Origin: Desulfobotulus mexicanus
GTDB taxonomy: Bacteria > Desulfobacterota > Desulfobacteria > Desulfobacterales > ASO4-4
Reading direction: 5' to 3'
Assembly (NCBI RefSeq): GCF_006175995.1
Contig: NZ_VDMB01000005.1
Span: 97,296 to 161,295 of the forward strand
DNA length: 64,000 bases
The notes beneath the pieces are model-generated. The model searched no databases. It saw only the letters and a list, made by a program, of their open reading frames with translations, and had not been told where the DNA came from. Made by a program: the position numbers and the translations under genes. Positions 42,437 to 52,172 of this stretch are shown here, piece after piece (the stretch's first letter is position 1; every line of letters begins with the position of its first letter).

Positions 42437-45400
42437 ATGCCCAAGAGGCACGATATTCATAAGGTGCTCATCATCGGATCCGGCCCCATCATCATCGGCC
42501 AGGCCTGTGAGTTTGACTATTCCGGCACCCAGGCATGCAAGGCCCTGCGGGCCCTTGGTTACAGCATTGTTCTGGTCAATTCCAACCCCGCCACCATCAT
42601 GACAGACCCCGGCATGGCGGATGCCACCTACATTGAACCCCTTAATGTGGAAAGCTTAAGGGAGATCATTAAAAAGGAAAGGCCGGATGCCCTTCTGCCC
42701 AACCTTGGAGGTCAGACGGCACTCAATCTCTCTTCGGCTTTGGCGGAAGCCGGTATTCTGGAAGAATTCGGAGTGAAGGTCATAGGCGTTAACCTTGATG
42801 CCATCAAGCGCGGGGAAGACAGGGATACCTTCAAAAAAACCATGGCAGAGATCGGCATAGAAACGGCCCGCAGTGAAATTGTCACCACCATGGAAGAAGC
42901 CATGGTGGCCGTGGAAGAGATGGGCCTTCCTGTGGTGGTACGGCCTGCCTATACCATGGGTGGGACGGGCGGCGGCTTTGCCTATAATATGGAAGAATTT
43001 GAAGATATCGTTGCCAGGGGGCTGGCGGCCAGCCCTGTACGGCAGGTGCTCATTGAAGAATCCGTGCGGGGCTGGGAAGAGCTGGAACTGGAAGTGGTGA
43101 GGGACTGTACAGGCCACAAGATTACCATCTGCTTCATTGAAAACGTGGATCCCATGGGTGTTCATACGGGAGATTCCTTCTGTACTGCCCCCATGCTCAC
43201 CATTTCAAAAGAGCTTCAGGAAAGGCTGCAGGATTATGCCTACCGCATTGTGGATGCCATTGAGGTTATAGGCGGAACCAATGTGCAGTTTGCCCATGAT
43301 CCTGCTTCAGGCAGGGTTGTGGTTATTGAAATAAACCCCAGAACTTCCCGATCATCCGCCCTTGCATCCAAGGCCACGGGTTTCCCCATTGCCCTTGTGT
43401 CCGCAAGGCTGGCTGCAGGACTTACCTTAAGTGAAATGCCCTACTGGCGCGACGGCACCCTGGATCGTTACACTCCCTCAGGGGATTATGTGGTGGTCAA
43501 GTTCGCCAGATGGGCCTTTGAAAAATTTGAGGGTGTCAATGACCGCCTCGGCACCCAGATGCGGGCCGTGGGCGAGGTTATGAGCATAGGCAGAAATTAT
43601 AAAGAAGCTATGCAGAAAGCCATACGCTCTCTGGAAATAGGACGCTACGGCCTTGGTTTTGCTAAAGATTTCCATGAAAAAAGCCTTGAGGATCTCATGG
43701 GTCTTCTGACGGAGCCTTCCAGCGAAAGGCACTTTATCCTTTACGAAGCCTTGAGAAAAGGTGCGGATATTGAAAGTCTGCACGGGGTTACCCGTGTAAA
43801 GACCTGGTTCCTTGAGCAGATGAAGGAGCTTGTGGATTTTGAGGAAGAAATTTTAAAACACAAAGGCGGTATGCTTCCGGATGCCCTGCTTATTCAGGCT
43901 AAAAAAGACGGTTTTGCAGACCGCTATCTGGCAAAGCTGCTCTCCATCAGTGAAGAGAGTATTCGTGAAAAAAGAAAATCCATGAACCTTAAACCCGGAT
44001 GGGAGCCCGTCCCCGTCAGTGGAGTTGAAAATGCGGCCTATTATTATTCCACCTGGCATGGCGGAGATGATGTGGCTGTTTCATCGGGGAAAAAAGTAAT
44101 GGTTCTGGGCGGTGGTCCCAATCGCATTGGTCAGGGCATAGAGTTTGACTACTGCTGTGTACACACAGCCTTTGCCCTGAAGGATTCTGGTTATGAAACC
44201 ATTATGGTGAACTGCAATCCTGAAACCGTTTCCACGGATTATGACACCTCGGATAAGCTCTATTTTGAACCTCTGACCGTGGAAGATGTTCTGGCCATAT
44301 ATGAGAAGGAAAAATGTGAAGGGGTTGTGGTGCAGTTTGGCGGCCAGACGCCCCTGAACATCGCAAAGGAGCTTGAGGCTGCAGGTGTTCCCATCATGGG
44401 CACCAGTCCTGCAACCATAGATATGGCCGAAGACAGGGCTCTGTTCAATGCGATGATGGAACGCCTTGGCATTCCCCAGCCCGAATCCGGTATGGCGGCC
44501 ACGGAAGAAGAAGCCATAGCCATTGCTTCCCGCATAGGTTATCCCCTTATGGTACGGCCTTCGTATGTGCTGGGTGGCAGGGCCATGGAGGTTGTGCATG
44601 ATGAAGAAAGTCTGAAAAACTACCTTTCAAGGGCAGTAATTGTTACGCCGGACCGTCCCATTCTCATCGACTGTTTTCTCCAGAATGCCACGGAAGCAGA
44701 AGCCGATGCCATCTGTGACGGACAGGATGCCTTTGTGCCTGCGGTTATGGAACATATTGAAATGGCAGGGGTACATTCCGGGGATTCAGCCTGCGTGATT
44801 CCACCCGTCACCATTTTGCCCCGGCATGTTGAAACCATAGAGGAATATACCCGCAAAATTGCTGTGGAAATGGGTGTTAAAGGCCTGATGAACATACAGT
44901 ACGCCATTTCAGATGATAAGGTGTACATTCTGGAAGCCAATCCCAGAGCCAGCCGCACCGTTCCTCTGGTTTCCAAGGTCTGTGCCATTCCCATGGCCCG
45001 TATGGCCGTGCGCATCATGCTGGGGGAAAAACTTGTGGATCTTGGATTGAAGCGGCCACAGTTCTCTCATTTTGGTGTGAAGGAAGCGGTTTTCCCCTTC
45101 CCGATGTTTCCTGAGGTGGATCCTGTGCTGGGACCGGAAATGCGCTCCACCGGAGAAGTTCTGGGGATGGCCCATTCTCCAGGGCTTGCTTTTTTCAAAG
45201 CTGCCGAAGCAACGGGTTCCCTTTTACCTCTGGAAGGAACTGTTCTGATTACTGTGGCAGATCCGGATAAGGAAGAAGCTCTGGTGGCGGCAAGGCTTTT
45301 CCATGAAATGGGTTTCAGAATCCTTGCCACGGGCGGTACCCATACTTTCCTGGAAAAAAATGGTGTGCCTGCTGAAAATGTGAAAAAGCTCAGGGAGGGC

Positions 45401-45637
45401 CGACCCAATATCGGAGATGCGGTCAAAAACAATGAGGTAAACCTGCTTCTGAACACGCCTTCGGGCAAGCACAGTATTACGGATGATTCCTATATCCGTA
45501 AGGCTGCCATACGTTTTGGCGTACCCTATATCACTACCCCTGCGGCAGCCATTGCTGCGGCAAAAGGTATTGCAGCGCGGAGAAAAGGTAAGGAAGCTGT
45601 ACAGAGTCTGCAGGAATTCCATGCGGAAATGAGCTGA
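42437..45637 (+). CDS. carB: second carbamoyl-phosphate synthase large subunit (solitary)
   Basis: 1066 residues from ATG 42437 (AAGGAG 7 nt upstream; ATG 42431 is too close). Both halves are complete: [64 protein letters not shown] and [14 protein letters not shown], and the C-terminal domain ends in VQSLQEFHAEM. It keeps the normal IIIGQ loop that the operon copy lacks. The two CarB proteins differ at many positions, so this is not a recent duplicate. No second carA is nearby; it may share CarA, use free ammonia, or serve arginine rather than pyrimidine synthesis. Terminators lie on both sides, so it is a single-gene unit. Confidence 0.94.
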   Translation: MPKRHDIHKVLIIGSGPIIIGQACEFDYSGTQACKALRALGYSIVLVNSNPATIMTDPGMADATYIEPLNVESLREIIKKERPDALLPNLGGQTALNLSSALAEAGILEEFGVKVIGVNLDAIKRGEDRDTFKKTMAEIGIETARSEIVTTMEEAMVAVEEMGLPVVVRPAYTMGGTGGGFAYNMEEFEDIVARGLAASPVRQVLIEESVRGWEELELEVVRDCTGHKITICFIENVDPMGVHTGDSFCTAPMLTISKELQERLQDYAYRIVDAIEVIGGTNVQFAHDPASGRVVVIEINPRTSRSSALASKATGFPIALVSARLAAGLTLSEMPYWRDGTLDRYTPSGDYVVVKFARWAFEKFEGVNDRLGTQMRAVGEVMSIGRNYKEAMQKAIRSLEIGRYGLGFAKDFHEKSLEDLMGLLTEPSSERHFILYEALRKGADIESLHGVTRVKTWFLEQMKELVDFEEEILKHKGGMLPDALLIQAKKDGFADRYLAKLLSISEESIREKRKSMNLKPGWEPVPVSGVENAAYYYSTWHGGDDVAVSSGKKVMVLGGGPNRIGQGIEFDYCCVHTAFALKDSGYETIMVNCNPETVSTDYDTSDKLYFEPLTVEDVLAIYEKEKCEGVVVQFGGQTPLNIAKELEAAGVPIMGTSPATIDMAEDRALFNAMMERLGIPQPESGMAATEEEAIAIASRIGYPLMVRPSYVLGGRAMEVVHDEESLKNYLSRAVIVTPDRPILIDCFLQNATEAEADAICDGQDAFVPAVMEHIEMAGVHSGDSACVIPPVTILPRHVETIEEYTRKIAVEMGVKGLMNIQYAISDDKVYILEANPRASRTVPLVSKVCAIPMARMAVRIMLGEKLVDLGLKRPQFSHFGVKEAVFPFPMFPEVDPVLGPEMRSTGEVLGMAHSPGLAFFKAAEATGSLLPLEGTVLITVADPDKEEALVAARLFHEMGFRILATGGTHTFLEKNGVPAENVKKLREGRPNIGDAVKNNEVNLLLNTPSGKHSITDDSYIRKAAIRFGVPYITTPAAAIAAAKGIAARRKGKEAVQSLQEFHAEMS

Positions 45638-45672
45638 CAACAGTCAGTCCAGAAAACAGTTAAAACATATTT

Positions 45673-45714
45673 AAAGCCCCGGAGAGCAGAGAAAATCAGT
45701 TCTCCGGGGCTTTA
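45673..45714. terminator. bidirectional terminator between carB (second) and ahbB
   Basis: AAAGCCCCGGAGA and TCTCCGGGGCTTT form a 13-bp perfect stem with a loop of about 16 nt. The A- and T-rich ends let it serve both converging genes. Confidence 0.85.
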
Positions 45715-45716
45715 AA

Positions 45717-46190
45717 TTATTCTGTTTCAAAGTAGCGCATGGAAGTCTTTTTCAGTTCCCGTATACTGAAAAGCATGGAATAATCCCCTATACCTGCTTT
45801 TTCAGCCATTTGTTTTACAATATCCCTACAGGAATCCTGACTTCTGGCATGGACCATGGTGTAGAGATTGTAGGGCCAGCCGGGCTTGGGATCCCGGCGG
45901 TAACAGTGGGAAACCGCCTCAAAAGTGGCCATGGTTTCACCTATTTCCTGAATCTTTTCTTCAGGAGCTTTCCATGCCACCATGGCATTTGCAGAAAAAC
46001 CGGATTTCTGATGACGCAGGGTAGCACCATAGCGGCGTATCAGCTTTTTTTCATCCAGACTTTTCAAAAGTCCAAGAAAAGTTTCTTCTTCCATGCCAAG
46101 GCCTTCGGCCAGAATTTCATAGGGATTCGCTTCCAGGGGAATATCTCCCTGAATGGCAGAGATGACCTTTTTCTCATTTTCTGTCAGCAT
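45717..46190 (-). CDS. ahbB: siroheme decarboxylase subunit (Lrp/AsnC-like), AhbB type
   Basis: 157 residues. An AsnC-type helix-turn-helix start (MLTENEKKVISAIQGDIPL) is followed by LIRRYGATLRHQKSGFSANAMVAWKAP, FEAVSHCYRRDPKPGWPYNLYTMVHAR and a C-terminal KKTSMRYF, the pattern of siroheme decarboxylase subunits. AhbA and AhbB convert siroheme to didecarboxysiroheme on the alternative heme pathway of sulfate reducers and archaea. The B assignment rests on the RHQKSGF and VSHCYRR stretches; the A partner is not in the window. GGTGGAG precedes ATG. It follows the methyltransferase gene by 27 bp. Confidence 0.85.
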   Translation of the reverse strand: MLTENEKKVISAIQGDIPLEANPYEILAEGLGMEEETFLGLLKSLDEKKLIRRYGATLRHQKSGFSANAMVAWKAPEEKIQEIGETMATFEAVSHCYRRDPKPGWPYNLYTMVHARSQDSCRDIVKQMAEKAGIGDYSMLFSIRELKKTSMRYFETE

Positions 46191-46217
46191 AAAAACTCCA
46201 CCTGAAAATTTTCCCGC

Positions 46218-47057
46218 CTAAGGTTTTTTTTCATTGTCTTCACCATCCGGTTCTGTCCTGAAGGGTTGCCCCAGCATATAGCTTTGGGCGGAGAAGCCAA
46301 AGCGTACGGAAGGATAAAGGGTAAAAAAATTCAGCCAGCCCATCTGGGGCATCATTTCTCCAAGATAATAGTGGCTTTCGCACATGCGAATATCATTCCG
46401 CCAGCTTTCCAGTTCTTCCGGAGTGTTCATTCCCCACCGAAAACGGGCCCCAGTAAGCATCAGGGTGGGGTTAAAGGCGCTCATCATCATCTGATAAGGA
46501 CTTACGGCATCGAAAATTAAAAAGGAAGAAGAAAAATTCTCCATAATGTTCTGTATGAAATTCCGGATACACGGTTCTTCAAGGTACATGAGGACACCTT
46601 CGGCAATGATCAGGAGGGGGCGGTTTTCGCAAGGGATGTTCTTATGCCAGTCCGGATCTTTAAGGGAGGCCTCCACCATATGATATCTCTCGTCTTCCCC
46701 AATAAATAAGCGCCGGATTTTCATCACTTCCGGCAGATCCAGTTCATACCAGTCCATACGGCCTGTGTCCATGCGGAAGAAACGGGTATCAAGGCCTGCT
46801 CCTACATTGACAACAACGGCATCGGGGTGGGTTGCCAGAAAACGTTCCACCATCCCGTCCACGGTAGCCACACGCATCAGCGTTGCCGTTTTCATTAGGG
46901 TATGCTTTTTCAGTATGTTAAAATCATAGGGTATTTTTTTAATAAGTTCTTTTGCCATGGGATCATGGACAATGGGAGATGGGGCATCACATTCTTCCGC
47001 CCGGAAATAAAGGGGCAGAAGCAGGGTTCTGGAAATGGCATCAAGGCAGGAAAACAT
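46218..47057 (-). CDS. LCM-family class I SAM-dependent methyltransferase
   Basis: 279 residues. The SAM-binding motif is VVVNVGAGLDTRFFRMD (about 90-105), followed by YELDLPEVMKIRR and LIIAEGVLMYLEE, which are typical of the leucine carboxyl methyltransferase / TIGR00027-like family. Bacterial members methylate carboxyl groups of small molecules in secondary metabolism; the substrate here is unknown. AGGGGGTG precedes ATG. Probably co-transcribed with ahbB. A tetrapyrrole-related role is only suggested by that neighbour. Confidence 0.82.
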   Translation of the reverse strand: MFSCLDAISRTLLLPLYFRAEECDAPSPIVHDPMAKELIKKIPYDFNILKKHTLMKTATLMRVATVDGMVERFLATHPDAVVVNVGAGLDTRFFRMDTGRMDWYELDLPEVMKIRRLFIGEDERYHMVEASLKDPDWHKNIPCENRPLLIIAEGVLMYLEEPCIRNFIQNIMENFSSSFLIFDAVSPYQMMMSAFNPTLMLTGARFRWGMNTPEELESWRNDIRMCESHYYLGEMMPQMGWLNFFTLYPSVRFGFSAQSYMLGQPFRTEPDGEDNEKKP

Positions 47058-47403
47058 GGCACCCCCTGATTAAATGGCGGGTATGGAACAAAAAGGATGG
47101 GGTTTTCACATAACGCTGTAAAGATTCCCTGAATAAACAGATTTTAAATAAGGGAACGGAGTAGGCATGCTGTTACCGCATCAGAAATGAACCGGATCAC
47201 TTCCATAAAAGAATAAACTAAATTCTAACAGAAAGTCCGGAGAAAGTCTTCCCTTAAAAAAACAGGCTTATCTGTCCTATCAGTGCAATGCACAAACCTT
47301 GCATTGCTACCCACCCATAAATCATGCTATAAGCAGTAACATTTCTATGCAGTTCCATCCTGATAAAGCCCGCCCACCTTTGTTACCTCAGCAAGGAGGA
47401 TGT
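47058..47403. other. divergent promoter region upstream of phaC
   Basis: 345 bp between divergent starts. The only striking element is the palindrome GCAATGCA-CAAACCT-TGCATTGC at 47285-47307, about 100 bp before the phaC start. No gene is seen; promoters are not resolved. Confidence 0.4.
47285..47307. promoter_or_regulatory. 23-bp palindrome upstream of phaC, possible operator
   Basis: Perfect 8-bp arms (GCAATGCA / TGCATTGC) around a 7-nt spacer. No T-tract follows, so a binding site for a dimeric regulator is more likely than a terminator. The regulator is unknown. Confidence 0.4.
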
Positions 47404-49176
47404 ATGAAAGCCCAGAAAAAACCCATTATCCGAAAAACGGAACCTGCCAAGGAAATTCCTGTCGTACAGGAAAATGAAAGTGCTGAAGAAAATTCTATAC
47501 TGGAGGCTGCCCATATCATAGACAGAAATTTCCGTAAAGATATGGTCCGATTTACAGGTCCCATGGATGTTCCGGCTTTCAGCCGGGCCTATTTTGACGC
47601 CATAGTCCACCTGGCATGGAGTCCTGGCACCCAGTTTCGCATGATGCTGGAAAGAATGGAATTTTTTACGGATCTTTTTGCTATAAAATCAGGAATGTCT
47701 CCACCTGTCTTAGATCGTCGTTTTCGGGATCCCCAGTGGAATGACTGGCCCTTTTCCATGTATAAAGATCTTTTTATACGTTTTGAAAAACATATGGAAA
47801 GCCGTTTTAAGGATATCAGGGGCGTATCCGAACATTCAAACCTGTTGATACAGTTTCTGACCCATCAGATCACCGCCATGATGAATCCCCTGAACTTTCC
47901 CGTCACCAACCCGGAAGTTATCCGTACCACTTTGGAGCAGGGAGGGCAGAATATTGTCAAGGGCATGCAGAATCTCATTGATACCCTGACCACCCACGGG
48001 GGAGAGCTGGTGGTCCGCCATAGCCGGGATGATTATCACGAGGTGGGCAAAACCCTTGCTACCACACCGGGAAAGGTGGTTTTCCGTAATCGTTTAATTG
48101 AACTGATTCAGTATGCACCGGTAACGGACAAGGTCTGCGGAACTCCCATTCTTCTGGTTCCTGCCTGGATCAACAAGTATTATATTCTGGACTTAAGCCC
48201 CCACAACAGTATGGTGCGTTATCTCACGGAGCAGGGCTTTACCGTCTTTATCATCAGCTGGAAAAACGTGGACGGCAGTTTCAGGGATGATGGCATTGAC
48301 ACCTATGTTAAAAACGGACTCGTGGAAGCCATTGCGGAAATCCGTCAGATTACGGGCAGCGACGGGGTACACCTGACGGGCTACTGCATGGGTGCCATTC
48401 TCTGCTCCATTGCGGCAGCCTTCCTGAGGAGCCAGGAAGATACCTCAGTAAAAACCCTCTCCTGCTTTGCCTCCCAGCTGGATTTCAGCGATGCAGGGGA
48501 TCTTAGAAGCTTCATAGATGAAAGCCAGATAACCTTCCTCAAGGACCTCATGGAAGAGAAAGGTTACCTTGCCAAATCCAACATGATGCAGACCTATAGC
48601 CTGCTGAGGCCCAGAGATCTTTACTGGAATTTCCTCATTGATGAATTTTTCCTTGGCAAAGATCCCTTTAATCTGGATTTTCTGTTCTGGAACGATGACG
48701 GCACCCGCATGCCCATGCGCCTTCATATTGATATCCTTGAGAGGCTTTATCTGGAAGATCAGCTCACGGAAGGCAAATTCCGCATGGATGACGGCCGGAG
48801 CATTGACCTGAGAAATATAGACATGGATCTCTACTCCGTGGGAACCCTGAAGGACCACATCGCACCCTGGAAATCCGTGTACAGAATTCCCCACTTTGTA
48901 AGTTCACCCATTAAATTTGTGCTTGCATCCAGTGGTCATATCGCAGGAATTATTGTTCCGCCCGGTTCCAAGGGGCATTACCACACCGATGGTCTTCTCG
49001 GTCACGGTCCGGAGCACTGGCTGGCAACGGCCCACATGCACGAAGGCAGCTGGTGGCCTGACTGGGCTGCATGGATGAAGGAACGCAGTCAGCCGGAAAC
49101 CAATAAACTTCCCTGGCCGCCTGCCAAGGGAAGGGATCTGGGAGCCGCTCCCGGAACCTATGTTACGGAAAAGTAA
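47404..49176 (+). CDS. phaC: poly(3-hydroxyalkanoate) synthase, class I
   Basis: 590 residues from ATG 47404 (AAGGAGGA 5 nt upstream). An N-terminal tail precedes the PhaC N-terminal domain (FRDPQWNDWPFSMYKDLFI). The alpha/beta hydrolase core has the lipase-box-like GYCMGA with the nucleophile Cys, Asp in LKDHIAPWKS and His in SSGHIAG. WWPDWAAWMKERS is the typical C-terminal motif. It polymerises hydroxyacyl-CoA into storage polyester on granules. No phaA, phaB, phaP or phaR lies beside it. A terminator follows at 49307. Confidence 0.93.
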   Translation: MKAQKKPIIRKTEPAKEIPVVQENESAEENSILEAAHIIDRNFRKDMVRFTGPMDVPAFSRAYFDAIVHLAWSPGTQFRMMLERMEFFTDLFAIKSGMSPPVLDRRFRDPQWNDWPFSMYKDLFIRFEKHMESRFKDIRGVSEHSNLLIQFLTHQITAMMNPLNFPVTNPEVIRTTLEQGGQNIVKGMQNLIDTLTTHGGELVVRHSRDDYHEVGKTLATTPGKVVFRNRLIELIQYAPVTDKVCGTPILLVPAWINKYYILDLSPHNSMVRYLTEQGFTVFIISWKNVDGSFRDDGIDTYVKNGLVEAIAEIRQITGSDGVHLTGYCMGAILCSIAAAFLRSQEDTSVKTLSCFASQLDFSDAGDLRSFIDESQITFLKDLMEEKGYLAKSNMMQTYSLLRPRDLYWNFLIDEFFLGKDPFNLDFLFWNDDGTRMPMRLHIDILERLYLEDQLTEGKFRMDDGRSIDLRNIDMDLYSVGTLKDHIAPWKSVYRIPHFVSSPIKFVLASSGHIAGIIVPPGSKGHYHTDGLLGHGPEHWLATAHMHEGSWWPDWAAWMKERSQPETNKLPWPPAKGRDLGAAPGTYVTEK

Positions 49177-49306
49177 GAGGTCAGCATGTCTGATTCCTGT
49201 ATAGGGCAGCCGGGCTGTTTTTAGGTGCTTCTGTAATAGCTTTGAACAGTACCCTGCGGCATCTTATCGTAGATTAATTTGCACTTACTCACTTAGAAAA
49301 AATCTT

Positions 49307-49346
49307 AAGGTTCCGGTGCTGGCTTATTATGCATCGGAACCTTTTT
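49307..49346. terminator. Rho-independent terminator after phaC
   Basis: AAGGTTCCGGTGC / GCATCGGAACCTT pair with one mismatch around an 11-nt loop, then T residues. The upstream AAAAAATCTTAAGG gives a T-run on the minus strand, so it may also end the sodium channel transcript. Confidence 0.8.
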
Positions 49347-49488
49347 GATTTCTGATTATCAGGAAAGACATACTCCGGATCAAAAAAAAATTGCAGGAAG
49401 GGTTTTGCTTTTGCGGGTACCCGTAAAGGCTTTTTCGTTAACAGAGACCCGTATGTGCTATTTGCAGCACAAATAGTACTCTGGATGC

Positions 49489-50325
49489 TTACTTTCCGGA
49501 ATCAGAAGAAACTTTTCTGTTCAGTTCCATAAGCAGCTCCTTTACTTCTGCAAGTTCTTTTTTCAGGGCGTCCGCTTCCAGCTGCCGGACGCATTCCTGC
49601 GCTTCTGCCTGGGATTCCTGCATGTTATTCACAATTACCCCGATAAAAAGATTGATGACAATGAAGGTTCCCATGAGAATAAAGGATACAAAGTAAAGCC
49701 ATGCCCATGGGCTTTCCCCAAGCAGGGGTCGCATCACGCCGCTGGCCCAGGATTCCAGGGTGACCACCTGAAAAAGGGTAAGCAGGGTCACATGCATGGA
49801 GCCGAAGTATTCAGGGCTGATGCTGCCAAAAAAAATCGTTCCCATTACGGAAAACACATAAAAAAGCAGTCCCAGCAGAAAGGCAATGTTCCCCATGGCC
49901 GGAATGGTGGCAAGAAGAGCACCTATCATGCGCTGAAGGGAGGGAATTATGGATATGGTGCGCAGTACCCTTAGAATACGCAGAATACGCAGCACAGACA
50001 CAAAATGGCCTCCGGCAAGGGCAAGGCTGCTGGCCACAATGAAAAAATCAAAGAGATTCCAGCCATCCTTAAAAAATCCCAAGCAGGGCCGCGAGCCTGC
50101 AATACGGATGATGATTTCTATGGTGAAGATAATAATGAATATCTTTTCAATGAGATAAAAGCCATTCTGAAAAGAAAGGTAGAGGGATGGATAGGTTTCA
50201 ACGCCGATGACAATGGCATTGAGAATGATCATGGCTATGATAAAATTTTTGAAACGGGAATTTTCAGCAATGGTATTACACAAGCCTGTGACACCAGATT
50301 TTTTTTGATTTTCTTTATAAAACAT
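49489..50325 (-). CDS. voltage-gated sodium channel (NaChBac family)
   Basis: 278 residues from ATG 50325 (GGGG 8 nt upstream; ATG 50406 has no site). Six membrane segments. S4 is an arginine ladder (VLRILRILRVLRTISIIPSLQRM), and the selectivity filter is TLESWAS, the signature of bacterial sodium channels. After S6 (VINLFIGVIVNNM) comes a charged C-terminal coiled coil (EADALKKELAEVKELLMELNRKV) that assembles the tetramer. It conducts Na+ on depolarisation and is linked elsewhere to motility, chemotaxis or pH homeostasis. Divergent from the BCCT transporter, whose relatives use sodium. Confidence 0.93.
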   Translation of the reverse strand: MFYKENQKKSGVTGLCNTIAENSRFKNFIIAMIILNAIVIGVETYPSLYLSFQNGFYLIEKIFIIIFTIEIIIRIAGSRPCLGFFKDGWNLFDFFIVASSLALAGGHFVSVLRILRILRVLRTISIIPSLQRMIGALLATIPAMGNIAFLLGLLFYVFSVMGTIFFGSISPEYFGSMHVTLLTLFQVVTLESWASGVMRPLLGESPWAWLYFVSFILMGTFIVINLFIGVIVNNMQESQAEAQECVRQLEADALKKELAEVKELLMELNRKVSSDSGK

Positions 50326-50549
50326 CAATAAATCCCCTTTATTTATAAAATGAAGCTTTCCGGCTTCTGGCCGAATACCTGTGTTTACTTGAGAAGTATT
50401 TTTCATACAACGGATTTTTTAAGAATGATTCCTTGCTATTTTTAGTAGAAGACAAAGCTTCATTATGATAATTTAAAAAGTTTTATTTTGGCCTTGCTTT
50501 GTCTGGAGCAGGGCATTTACTCATAATAACAACTATAAAGGGCTTTATT

Positions 50550-52172
50550 TTGTCTTGTTCAGAATCGGATGGTACGGAAGAGCGTCGCTTGGGTGATCCT
50601 GTTGTTCTAGTTTTAAGTGCTGGTTTTATTGTTCTTTTTGTTATTGCTTCTTTTATAAATATGGAGGGTGTTGCCGGTATAATCGGTAGCGGCTTTGCAT
50701 GGACAGCAAGGGTGCTGGGTTCCTACTTTCAACTTCTTTTACTGTTTACTTTTTTTATTGCCATGGGCCTGGCCATTTCACCGGCCTCCAGTGCCCGAAT
50801 AGGTGATTTGGATACGCCTGAAATCAGTACATTCAAGTGGCTCTCCATGATTATGGCAACACTTCTGGCGGGCGGAGGTGTTTTTTTTGCTGCGGGTGAG
50901 CCTGTATACCATTTCGTTGTCAGCCCTCCGGCTTTTGACACAGCAGCCGGTACGGCTGAGGCTGTATCCGGTGCACTGGCACAATCATTCATGCACTGGG
51001 GCTTTCTCGCCTGGGCCGTATTGGGCACACTTAGCTCCGTAGTACTTGCCCATGCCCACTATGATAAAGGCCAGCCCTTACAGCCGAGAACTCTTTTGTA
51101 TCCTGTCATGGGCGAACGCATTATGAAAGGCTGGTTTGGCGGAGTCGTGGATGCCTGCTGTGTCATTGCTGTTGTCGCCGGAACCGTAGGCCCCATAGGC
51201 TTCCTTGCAACACAGGTAAGCTATGGACTGCATGTACTTTTCGGACTTCCCGACGGCTTTTCAACACAGATCGGAATTCTGTTTTTTCTGGCCTGCATTT
51301 ATGTCACCTCCGCCATTACAGGAGTACATAAAGGGATACAGATACTTAGCCGATTTAATGTTTTCCTTGCATTAGGTATTGCTGCTGCAATTTTCATTTT
51401 CGGCCCTACCCTTTTCCTGACCAATGCCCTCACTCAGGGACTTGGTGAATACATCAGTTCCTTTTTTGCCATGGCTACCATGACTGCGGAAACGGCTCCA
51501 GCCTGGTGGATGCAGTGGTGGACGGTTTTCTTTTTTGCCTGGTTCATTGGATATGGTCCCCTTATGGCAATTTTTGTGGCACGCATTTCCCGTGGCAGAA
51601 CCATCCGTGAAATGTTTGTGGCCGTGGCTGTAATGGCTCCCATTGCCACAACAGTATGGTTTACCCTCTTGGGCGGATCAGGTATTTATTATCAGCTTAT
51701 CGGTGTCATTGATTTGACGGAAGCCTTAAACAATTTTCAGTTTCATGTGGCAACCCTGACAGTGGCACAGGCACTTCCCGGAGGCACCTTTATGGCCCTC
51801 GCCATTCTTGTGCTGACTACAATCTTTGTGGCGACCACAGGGGACTCCATGAGCTATGCCATCTCTGTTGTAGGAGCAGGCCATGACCAACCTAATAAAT
51901 TTGTTCGCGCTTTCTGGGGTATTGCCATGGCTCTGATGGCAGGACTTCTTCTTTTTATGGGCGCAGGACAGATAAGCGCTCTGCAACAGTTTATTGTAAT
52001 CACCGCAATTCCAGTTTCTCTTGTACTGCTGCCTTCACTATGGACCGGACCCAAGGCGGTTTATGCCATGGCAAAGGAGCAGGGAGTGACCTTTGTTAAA
52101 CGAAGAATGATAGATGATAATTTTCCTTCTCCACAAGGAGAAGATACTCTGGAAATAGAAAACCGTACCTGA
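50550..52172 (+). CDS. BCCT-family transporter (betaine/choline/carnitine type)
   Basis: 540 residues from TTG 50550 (AAAGGG 7 nt upstream); TTG 50499 is an alternative without a clear site. About twelve membrane segments. The family core is visible: FFAAGEPVYHF, then the Trp-rich AWWMQWWTVFFFAWFIGYGP and VARISRGRTIREMF. BCCT carriers import compatible solutes such as glycine betaine with Na+ or H+. The usual MGIG... sodium-site loop reads LLAGGGVFFAAGEP here, so coupling is uncertain. The C-terminus is short and charged. Confidence 0.88.
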   Translation: MSCSESDGTEERRLGDPVVLVLSAGFIVLFVIASFINMEGVAGIIGSGFAWTARVLGSYFQLLLLFTFFIAMGLAISPASSARIGDLDTPEISTFKWLSMIMATLLAGGGVFFAAGEPVYHFVVSPPAFDTAAGTAEAVSGALAQSFMHWGFLAWAVLGTLSSVVLAHAHYDKGQPLQPRTLLYPVMGERIMKGWFGGVVDACCVIAVVAGTVGPIGFLATQVSYGLHVLFGLPDGFSTQIGILFFLACIYVTSAITGVHKGIQILSRFNVFLALGIAAAIFIFGPTLFLTNALTQGLGEYISSFFAMATMTAETAPAWWMQWWTVFFFAWFIGYGPLMAIFVARISRGRTIREMFVAVAVMAPIATTVWFTLLGGSGIYYQLIGVIDLTEALNNFQFHVATLTVAQALPGGTFMALAILVLTTIFVATTGDSMSYAISVVGAGHDQPNKFVRAFWGIAMALMAGLLLFMGAGQISALQQFIVITAIPVSLVLLPSLWTGPKAVYAMAKEQGVTFVKRRMIDDNFPSPQGEDTLEIENRT

